14,464 nt of DNA from Euperipatoides rowelli (Eukaryota > Onychophora > Udeonychophora > Euonychophora > Peripatopsidae), in NCBI GenBank assembly GCA_003024985.2, contig PXIH01S0015716.1; one strand, written 5' to 3'. Numbering within the stretch: the first letter of the stretch is position 1; each line of letters begins with the position of its first letter. Position numbers and translations under genes: made by a program. Shown here in pieces: positions 8,431 to 14,464 of this stretch. Under the pieces are notes generated by a model. The model was not told where the DNA came from and made no database searches. It saw only the letters and a list, made by a program, of their open reading frames with translations.

Positions 8431-10095
8431 TAAATTCCTAAGAGAAGAGGTCAATTACACTAAACAATATTATAAACTAATAACTAAAACTAAAAAGTTG
8501 ACCCAGCTGTTTTAAATTAACATTAAATTAAACATTGGATTAAATAGCAGTGAATAGAATATTTAGATTAGAATTAAAATAATGAACTTCAATAGATCAA
8601 AATTAACTTTAATGGTTTTAATTAAGAAAGAAACTTAATTTATACTAAAAGAAAAGTTGCCACATTTAAAAAACATTTTAAATATTATTCGCTAATTAAC
8701 AAAATGATTAAATATCTGTTATTTTTATATTTATTTATTATAAGTTGGTTATTTAAAGTAAAAATTGTAATAATTTTTTCATTCTGTATGACAAATTTAT
8801 GATGTCATACCAAGTAATATGACTAAGTTAAGAAAGAAATACATTATGATGCAGAAACCATATACTTACTCCAATCAACTCATTCGGCTAACGCTGTAGT
8901 GATTTTTTTAAAAATATGTTTCTCCCAAAGGAAGAAATTATCATATTTTATTTACAAATCATAATGTTATATTCATCTATTTTTACTACAAACTCAATTT
9001 CTTCTTTCTTCTATAAACTCTTAGTTATAAATTTGTAATTATTCTATATTTGGTTCTTCCAAAGGACGACATTTCCCACTTGCAGTCATCCATCTTGGAC
9101 ATAACTATGTGGATTTTTTACAGAAACGACTTTAATGAATCTTTCTGTTTTTTATATAAATATATATTTGTATTTCTATTAATTTATAGGACAATTATTT
9201 GGGTTCACATATTTTATTGTAAACGTAATCATATGATTCACTCATGATGACATCATGGAAGTTAATTTCATCATGTAGCAGGAGAAAATAATTATAATTA
9301 TTATTTGAACTCCCAATTTTTTTATAACCTTATAATCCACATACTAGCCTTTATTGAGTAGAACTGAAGCCAAATTCAGTATTTACAGTCAAGCCGGATA
9401 AATACTCGCTTGAACAGTAACTCACTGATAGATATTTCTTCTAACTCCATGCTCTGAAAATGTATGGAGTAAGAAAAATGGATGAAAAGAAAAATTTATC
9501 AGTCTAAGTCTGGAATACAAATTTTTTTTTATCCCTGCACAAATTGAAGAATTCAAAAGATAAACAACCAAGTGATAATAACTAATAATTATAAATAACA
9601 ATATTATATTCAGTTTATTTTGTAAATAATATTGAAAAGCTTTGAGTTGAGTAACTAGGGTAAGTGAACCTTTGTTTGGTATTTAATGTCTCCTTTTAAA
9701 GTTATCTTTGATCAGTTGATGTTCGATATTTTTATTAATACTACTTAAAACAAATATTAGTTCATTAACCTTTAAAATAAGTTAATTCAATGAAAAAATA
9801 CATACACAATTAAAAATTAACATTAATTAACAAAACTTATTTTATTGTTCAACTATATTTTTATTTTTTTATCTTTAAATATAACTTATTCTTTGTGTTT
9901 TCTTTTCTTGACTATTAATTTCTCTTATCAGTTCTAGTTGACAAGTGATAATAGGAGGTGATGAGTCTGCTTGCTTGTTCTCATTTATATTTTTCATTCT
10001 CATGGTTTATTTATACTATCATTTCCTTCCCTTTGTGTGTTTCTGTTCTGTATCTTTTGTAAACTATTTCCTGCGACTATTTCTAATTTTTTCAG
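8431..10095 (+). other. Intervening sequence between exon E and the distal tail exons
   Basis: AT-rich and mostly unremarkable. It contains TGATGTCA (8800-8807), TGACATCA (9248-9255), one candidate mini-exon at 9389-9468, and a 9-bp hairpin CAATATTAT/ATAATATTG (9599-9607 with 9626-9634). Open frames near 9050-9247 and 9945-10133 do not read as protein of a known family. For isoforms with a distal tail this is intron. Confidence 0.75.
9389..9457 (+). CDS. Candidate alternative C-terminal mini-exon (22 residues + stop), weak
   Basis: After ATTCAGTATTTACAG the frame-0 reading is SSRINTRLNSNSL then IDISSNSML and TGA, i.e. Ser/Asn/Arg-rich like the distal tail exon at 13111. It is followed at 9469 by a good donor (GGA|GTAAGA), so an 80-base exon 9389-9468 is possible. 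Local G+C is higher than around it. Against it: the pyrimidine tract is poor, the frame is short, and Ser/Asn-rich readings arise easily. If used, it would be joined in phase 0 to exon E (or D). I treat it as a hypothesis only. Confidence 0.25.
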   Translation, partial: SSRINTRLNSNSLIDISSNSML

Positions 10096-10143
10096 CAGAA
10101 AGTAGAAAAAACTTCTTCTACCACAGTACTTAGCCGCGAGTAA
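10096..10143 (+). CDS. Mhc: Candidate alternative C-terminal exon 'X' (15 residues + stop)
   Basis: A strong acceptor, CTATTTCTAATTTTTTCAG, is followed in frame 0 by QKVEKTSSTTVLSRE and TAA at 10141-10143. The reading fits a myosin tailpiece: short, polar, Ser/Thr-rich (TSSTT), with no Cys or long hydrophobic run, and a KVEK element recalling RVEKIED of the next exon. The acceptor is a tandem CAGCAG, so use of the second AG would remove only the first Gln. A donor AAG|GTAAAT at 10185 after the stop would make an 89-base exon 10096-10184 whose tail end is 3'UTR joined to a later exon. No AATAAA is near, which favours that splice. Drosophila Mhc exon 18 works this way (established for that gene). 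The exon itself is predicted here without expression support. Confidence 0.5.
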   Translation, partial: QKVEKTSSTTVLSRE

Positions 10144-10204
10144 ACTCAAACCTCTAGGCAAAGTTTATCTTATTTTTATTCAAGGTAAATTCTATTCTTT
10201 AGAA

Positions 10205-10231
10205 CACCATCATCACCACCACCACCACCAC
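10205..10231 (+). repeat. (CAC/CAT)9 trinucleotide run
   Basis: Nine CAN units (CAC CAT CAT then six CAC) in intronic sequence between candidate exon X and exon F. A small, C-rich island in AT-rich surroundings. It is not part of a credible reading frame. Confidence 0.85.
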
Positions 10232-10335
10232 GCACATCCTCACTCATGACCTTATATTCTGACCACATTTGTGCATTGGGCTTATCTGAAACTTGTTTTT
10301 TTTTCATAGCTTGAATGTATGTGTTTTTCTTTCAG

Positions 10336-10380
10336 CTTTTTACCCGAGTGTGCTTGAGGAAAAATAAGTGCTTTATTTAA
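10336..10380 (+). CDS. Very weak candidate mini-exon (14 residues + stop)
   Basis: A very good acceptor, TATGTGTTTTTCTTTCAG, is followed in frame 0 by LFTRVCLRKNKCFI and TAA at 10378-10380. The peptide is basic but has two Cys and hydrophobic ends, unlike usual myosin tails. No clear donor or AATAAA follows closely (only AATAAG). The acceptor may equally be a decoy or the distal part of the splicing signals for exon F, about 125 bases downstream. Confidence 0.15.
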   Translation, partial: LFTRVCLRKNKCFI

Positions 10381-10460
10381 TTAACTATCTTGTATTATTT
10401 ATACTTTTCACTTATCCTTCAACCTTTCCTTATATGATATATCTGCAATTTCTCTCTTAG

Positions 10461-10577
10461 GCCAGTCAAGTCATAGCAGGTAGGCCTGGAGGAAAAGGCC
10501 CTCGCCGCTCCAGTGCTGAGCCTGAAGTCCATATTGAACGTAGAGCAGTCCGCAGAGTAGAAAAAATTGAGGATTAA
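10461..10577 (+). CDS. Mhc: Muscle myosin heavy chain, alternative C-terminal exon 'F' (38 residues + stop, basic tail)
   Basis: Acceptor CAATTTCTCTCTTAG, then frame 0 reads ASQVIAGRPGGKGPRRSSAE, PEVHIERRAVRRVEKIED and TAA at 10575-10577. Visible features: a Gly/Pro/basic linker (GRPGGKGPRR), an RRSS site of protein kinase A type, and a C-terminal RRAVRRVEKIED. There are nine Arg/Lys against six Asp/Glu, so the tail is net basic, opposite to exon E. G+C is clearly higher than the flanking intron. Entry in phase 0 matches donors in exon E or the donor of exon D. A polyadenylation signal follows at 10683; a GTAAGT donor at 10605 could instead splice onward. Such phosphorylatable tailpieces are known from molluscan myosins; isoform assignment here is inference. 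Confidence 0.85.
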   Translation, partial: ASQVIAGRPGGKGPRRSSAEPEVHIERRAVRRVEKIED

Positions 10578-10710
10578 ATAAAATGTATTTAAATTTAATG
10601 AGCTTGTAAGTTGGACAAGCTGCTACAAGTTTAGTTTTAAGAGATAGTGTTGCCAATTGGTCTAAAACATTTTAAAATGTTCAATAAACATATGGAGCCA
10701 ACACACTAAG
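10578..10710 (+). other. Probable 3'UTR of the exon-F isoform
   Basis: Sequence after the TAA as far as just beyond the AATAAA at 10683-10688. It includes CTT|GTAAGT at 10605, which could act as a donor, making exon F an internal stop-containing exon. The end is approximate. Confidence 0.5.
10683..10688 (+). terminator. Polyadenylation signal AATAAA (exon F isoform)
   Basis: AATAAA in the context TTCAATAAACAT, 106 bases after the exon F stop. Another AATAAA overlaps the stop itself (10577-10582) and is less likely to be functional. Confidence 0.55.
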
Positions 10711-12690
10711 TTTGAAACCACAACGGAAATCATAAAAGTGTAGCTTAAACTTGTAATTTAAAAAAAGTGAGACAGAAATAAGTGTTTAAAAGGATATATC
10801 TGCTTTATCTCCCCCCTCTCCCCACTTGCTTAATTTTCCCCAAAAGAAACTTTATAATTAGATTATAAATACTTAGAGTTTTTACTGCTCCAGTTTTCTT
10901 TAAGATAAGAAAAATATCTGACTTCATGAAGTTTGCATATTATGATCACAGTTGGCAGCACCAGTACTCTGGGAAAATAGCTTTTGCTATGGTCAAATAC
11001 CTTTTTTTTCCCTTTACAAAATTAAAAAATATCCATTTATTATAAACCTCCAATTCACTGTAGATTGTGATCATCTTAAGTCTGCACAGACCAAATTTTT
11101 ACTGGAAGAAATAAACCATTAAGTAAAATAAGCACTGATAATATGTTTTAATTTCCAAGATCACAGATTTTACCCGCCAGTTTACTGGATGTACTGATCT
11201 TTATGCTTTGGGTCTATCATTTTGTTTTTTTATTAAAATGCTAGGATTAGAAACTTACTAGAACCATAAATGGTTATAAAGCATTGGAATTTGGATCCCA
11301 CTTTCAAAACATTAATCCTATTGGATATACTTATTAGCAAGGACTTTTGTGGAAATAATATTTAAAAAAACATCAACAAATTTGAAATATATGATCCTAA
11401 CATTCAATACTCTCTAAAATATTAAACATGATATTTTTAATAAATTGCATGGTTCAAAAGTTTCTTTATGGATGCATCTCCATGGATGAGTTCTTTTTAT
11501 TAAAAAAAAAACTTACCACAATGAATTTAATTGCAAAATAATAAATTCATTAGGGAAAGTAATTTAAAAAAAAAAATCCTCACCATGAATAAGAATTAAC
11601 TTTTTTAAATGCAATTTTAATACATTAATAGTATTAATATATTGTCCATTTTTATGGCTGGAATTTATGCCAAGAATGCATTTCTAGATAGTCTTATTCT
11701 ATGAAAAGAAATTCTATTTTATGTTATCAAAGAATTATAGTCCTTAATTGCACAAACATACCTTCTATTCTTGTCCTATATTACAATGAATTTTAACCAT
11801 TTATGATTCCTGGAATATACTTATAGTTTATAATAATATGAATAAAATCTTTCTTATGTTAATTCATATTGAAACCCTAATATTGCCCCCAAATGAGAAT
11901 ATAGCACATTATATAACAACATTATGCTTTTTCTGTCTATATAATTAAATGTACATTATTTTATATAGTAGTATCCAAATTATTATTATAAATTGTAATA
12001 ATACCATTTTTATGAATTTAAATATAAATATAATATTTGGTATTTAATGTTAGTGATGTGGATAATTAAAAAAAATAATTCAAATTGAAGTACGTATTTA
12101 AGTTTTATAATATATTTAACAACAATTTATAACAAAATAGGAAATTATTTAGAAAAAGAAATATTGTGTGTATTAATCGTTCTTATCGTTCTCGATTTAA
12201 CTACCGTATTTCAAAAATATGTTAGTAAGATGCATTGAACAGTACATTGATATTTATTTTTTGAAAATATGACATTACGCAAACGTAACTAAATATAAAA
12301 ATATAATATTATTTAAATTTAAAAATAAATTTTATAATAAACAAATTGATATAAACTCTCAAACATATTGCATACGCCAGTCATATAACTTTTTGAATCA
12401 AATTAAACTTTTGTTATCGGTGTCATTTCCTATTTCTGGTATACGCTACTGCAATATCAGAATAATATCTTTTTCCAGGCTTCCAGCTATTTGTTTCCTT
12501 TCCTTTATTTCACTGCTTTTGTTTATTCCAACTTTAAGATTCTACAAAATTCCTATTTTTACACCATTTTTCTTTCCGTATTTTAACTATATTCGGTCAT
12601 TAAATAATATATAATGATCGACTGTAGATAAAATCAATCCTCCTCTCTCTTTGACCATAGCCAAACCAAAATTTCCCAGATGTATTTTCC

Positions 12691-13011
12691 TGCATGCTTC
12701 TCTTTACTTCTTTATTTTATTGCTTTTATTTAGAATAGTCCAAGCATGACATTTTGCATGAATCTTTTTCTATTTTTCTTGCTTTCTCCCTTTTCTCTCT
12801 TCTTTTTTTTTATGATTTTCAATTCTAACTTTTTTTTTTATTTACCCATCAAAATTTATTTTTCAGATATTGATATTGAAATATGATTGCATGGTTTTTT
12901 TTATGATTTTTAAATTATTTTTTTTAATAGATTTTAAAATTTTAACATTTTTATTATTTTCATATTTATTTTATTTTATTTAATTTGCAAATTATTTATC
13001 TAACTTGCATG
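12691..13011 (+). promoter_or_regulatory. Cluster of four TGCATG (RBFOX-type) motifs upstream of exon G
   Basis: TGCATG occurs at 12691-12696, 12755-12760, 12888-12893 and 13006-13011, i.e. four times in 321 bp ending about 100 bases before the exon G acceptor. The RNA form UGCAUG is the recognised binding site of RBFOX splicing factors, which act in muscle and nerve. Sites upstream of an exon usually repress it and sites downstream usually promote it. Their effect on this terminal exon is inference. Confidence 0.5.
12763..12810 (+). promoter_or_regulatory. Long pyrimidine tract (PTB-like motifs)
   Basis: Almost pure C/T over about 48 bases, with TTTCTT, CTCTCT and TCTTC elements, as bound by polypyrimidine-tract-binding protein. 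It lies between two of the TGCATG motifs and about 300 bases before the exon G acceptor, too far to be the acceptor's own tract. The regulatory role is inferred from sequence only. Confidence 0.35.
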
Positions 13012-13110
13012 GAAAATAAAACGTAAATGCATTAAGATTACTCATAAATTATATTAACATTTTTTTATTAAAAAAAGCCTTCTGACAATTCTTTATATCT
13101 TGTTTTCCAG

Positions 13111-13281
13111 CTCCTCACCTCTAGCCGCACCCCTAGCCGTACCCCTAGCGCATCCAACCTTAATTCCAGCGTGAACAAGACCTCTCATATTGTGATTCGT
13201 TCTACCAGTAATGCTTTGACTTCATCCAACATCAACTCCTCTAAATTCATGGATCAAGCAGCTGAAGAGGATGACGAGTAG
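13111..13281 (+). CDS. Mhc: Muscle myosin heavy chain, alternative C-terminal exon 'G' (56 residues + stop, Ser/Thr-rich tail)
   Basis: Acceptor TATCTTGTTTTCCAG, then frame 0 reads LLTSSRTPSRTPSASNLN, SSVNKTSHIVIRSTSNAL, TSSNINSSKFMDQAAEEDDE and TAG at 13279-13281. Twenty of 56 residues are Ser or Thr. A perfect SRTP-SRTP repeat comes from two 12-base units (13123-13134 and 13135-13146) differing at one base, giving proline-directed and R-x-x-S phosphorylation sites. The end is acidic (EEDDE). The exon is distinctly G+C-richer than its surroundings. It is entered in phase 0, compatible with exon E donors. Ser/Thr-rich phosphorylatable tailpieces are a known feature of molluscan catch and smooth muscle myosin, where they influence filament solubility. 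Assignment of this exon to that role is inference. Confidence 0.85.
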   Translation, partial: LLTSSRTPSRTPSASNLNSSVNKTSHIVIRSTSNALTSSNINSSKFMDQAAEEDDE

Positions 13282-13320
13282 AGCACAATTTTACTGCTTT
13301 TTAAAAAAAATACACATGAA

Positions 13321-13331
13321 AATAAAATAAA
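13321..13331 (+). terminator. Proximal polyadenylation signals, two overlapping AATAAA
   Basis: AATAAA at 13321-13326 and 13326-13331, only 40 bases after the exon G stop. Further copies lie at 13444-13449 and 13448-13453. Proximal use would give a very short 3'UTR lacking the inverted repeat. Confidence 0.4.
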
Positions 13332-13346
13332 ACACCGAACTTTATG

Positions 13347-13711
13347 GCATCCCTCAACAACACTTTTGAGATATTAGTTGACGGAATAATTAGACTTTGC
13401 TTAGGTTTTTTTATTTTAGAGAATTTTTTTTATTTTTTAAAAAAATAAATAAAAAATGTCTAAGCTGGGTCAATTTCATATTATAGTGGAATGGATAAAA
13501 AGATATAAAATACTAAAAAAAAAATCCATATATATATATACATAAAAAAAAAATATATTGCCCCAGTTCATGAGATGTCCTGTGGAGTCACTGCTTGTAT
13601 GTGCTGTAACCATGCCACTATCCCTTTGCATTGACATGCGCACTGCAACACACAGTATTATTAATTGTCCCTATTTGTGGGATAAATGAACCATCCGTTG
13701 TTGAGGGATGC
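13347..13711. repeat. 15-bp perfect inverted repeat in the 3'UTR (arms 13347-13361 and 13697-13711)
   Basis: GCATCCCTCAACAAC and its exact reverse complement GTTGTTGAGGGATGC lie 335 bases apart. The arms are about half G+C in an AT-rich region, so the match is unlikely to be compositional. In the RNA they could pair to fold proximal and central parts of the UTR together. Confidence 0.75.
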
Positions 13712-14031
13712 ACCTTAGATTTTTATATATATATGTATAAATATATATACACACACAATTGTATAAAGCTGTTAGCTGTGTGCACTGCAGTGTATGGGTA
13801 CATATTCTCATGATGAGAACGTATTTCCCTGTGTCGTTTTAATTTTTTTTTACTTTTGGTTCGACTGTGTAGGGTTTATAATGCTTGGACACCCGGCTTT
13901 GTTTGTAGAACTTTTTTAATGTGAAAGGTAGGACTCTCATTCATTCATTCCACATGTTTATTGTTTTTTATAAGAGCGCCGGCGCCATAATGGCAAAACT
14001 CCCAGCAAAGGAAAAAAAATGGAGCTGAAAA

Positions 14032-14055
14032 AATAAATGAAAATATAAAAATAAA
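14032..14055 (+). terminator. Mid-UTR polyadenylation signals
   Basis: AATAAA at 14032-14037 and 14050-14055. They would end the transcript just after the G+C-richer block, giving a UTR of roughly 0.8 kb. Confidence 0.35.
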
Positions 14056-14340
14056 CTCAGGCGCATATGCGTAGAGGTGCACAGAATCCAAAAACGAACT
14101 ACTTTGTCTTCTAGAAGTATTAGTTTGTGAAGCTTCACTCGAAGTGAGCCAATCATCTTACAATGTTTGGAATGTTGTCAGATATTCTAGGATACTCATC
14201 TGCACTCTTATTTCGGAAAAAAAAAATGAATCAAGAAGAAAAAAAAATACCTGTGTACTATAATGATGAAACATACCTTAATGTATTTTATTGAGACAAA
14301 ATGCCTCAACTTTTTTTTGTTATTGATCTTTTTTGATTTA

Positions 14341-14346
14341 AATAAA
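14341..14346 (+). terminator. Distal polyadenylation signal AATAAA
   Basis: Last AATAAA in the window, followed by a T-rich stretch (AATCTTTTTTCTTGTCATT) of the kind found downstream of cleavage sites. It would give a UTR of about 1.1 kb. Confidence 0.4.
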
Positions 14347-14360
14347 AAAAATGAGCTGGG

Positions 14361-14464
14361 AAAAATCTTTTTTCTTGTCATTTTTTAAAATTATGTGTAG
14401 CGTATGTATTATGATTATGACATTACCTGGTTACAATTTGACAAATACTCTAGTGCAGTAGTGT
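14361..14464 (+). other. Downstream flank, nothing recognised
   Basis: AT-rich sequence after the last polyadenylation signal. No gene or repeat is seen. Confidence 0.6.

Larger units (their letters stand above)
10711..13110 (+). other. Intervening sequence between exons F and G (about 2.4 kb)
   Basis: AT-rich, non-coding by inspection. It has T-rich and A-rich runs throughout, and TGCATG motifs at 11446 and in a cluster from 12691 to 13011. A pyrimidine-rich tract lies around 12763-12810. Open frames such as 12393-12614 are hydrophobic T-rich artefacts. It ends in the strong acceptor TATCTTGTTTTCCAG before exon G. Confidence 0.8.
13282..14360 (+). other. Probable long 3'UTR of the exon-G isoform
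   Basis: No open frame of interest follows the TAG. The stretch 13560-14170 has higher G+C and fewer homopolymers than the introns, as for a transcribed, constrained UTR. It contains a 15-bp inverted repeat (13347-13361 with 13697-13711), TA and CA runs (about 13720-13760), and the palindromes GCGCCGGCGC (13976-13985) and CGCATATGCG (14062-14071). Polyadenylation candidates occur early (13321, 13326, 13444, 13448), mid (14032, 14050) and late (14341). The true end is uncertain. Confidence 0.6.

Noticed and set aside
9110-9135. TTTTTTACAG then AAACGACTTTAA (Lys-Arg-Leu-stop) as a mini tail exon
   Set aside because: Three codons are too few to distinguish from chance and no donor or poly(A) signal supports it.
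10461-10479. Donor-like GCAG|GTAGGC inside exon F giving a 19-base microexon
   Set aside because: Joining to 13111 would leave frame and stop after about 10 codons; the uninterrupted exon F reading is far more coherent.
11260-11815. ACCATAAATGGTTATAAA (near 11263) and its rough complement near 11795 as an inverted-repeat element
   Set aside because: Only about 12 bases match well and the flanks do not align, so it does not support an element.
12479-12600. Good acceptor (ATCTTTTTCCAG) followed by a roughly 39-residue frame-0 reading
   Set aside because: The reading is strongly hydrophobic (F, Y, L, I), typical of T-rich intron and unlike any myosin tail.
8498-13473. TTGACCCAGCT (8498-8508) complementary to AGCTGGGTCAA (13463-13473)
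   Set aside because: An 11-base match at 5 kb distance is expected many times by chance in a window of this size.

Overview
This window is the 3' end of a eukaryotic, intron-rich gene for a muscle (class II, sarcomeric-type) myosin heavy chain, read on the + strand. Exon translations match the C-terminal part of the light meromyosin coiled-coil rod: the fourth skip-residue motif ALKGGK, the [20 protein letters not shown] block and the final [10 protein letters not shown] heptads are all present. The wording is closest to invertebrate muscle myosins. The short introns, the AT-rich background (roughly 70% A+T by eye) and the Ser/Thr-rich non-helical tails suggest a lophotrochozoan, most likely a mollusc. 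The species is inference. The start of the gene (motor domain, neck, most of the rod) lies upstream of the window.

Layout. 1-3142 is upstream intron: a nested cluster of inverted and direct repeats (about 240-2422), then a perfect (TAA)30 microsatellite and a (TA)n run. Constitutive rod exons are at 3143-3271, 3552-3683, 3789-4028 and 6291-6491 (43, 44, 80 and 67 codons, all phase 0). The 2262-bp intron before the fourth exon carries a degenerate tandem repeat with TGACATCA motifs. The 1643-bp intron after it carries four tandem copies of a roughly 110-bp repeat. The last rod exon (8135-8317) finishes the coiled coil and can end the protein with an acidic tail (DSSDEE).

From 8318 to 13281 the gene offers further, mutually compatible protein ends, all entered in frame 0: a 15-residue candidate at 10096-10143, a 38-residue basic tail at 10461-10577, and a 56-residue Ser/Thr-rich tail at 13111-13281. 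Two weaker candidates are at 9389-9457 and 10336-10380. The distal one is followed by about 1.2 kb of probable 3'UTR. A cluster of four TGCATG (RBFOX-type) motifs and a long pyrimidine tract lie just upstream of the most distal tail exon.

How it works together. The rod is one constant coiled coil, and the last few dozen residues appear to be chosen by alternative splicing and polyadenylation. In molluscs one MHC gene is known to give striated, catch and smooth isoforms (and the rod-only protein catchin/myorod) by alternative RNA processing. This window looks like the tail-selection module of such a gene. No second protein-coding gene, RNA gene, CRISPR array or autonomous transposon was seen.
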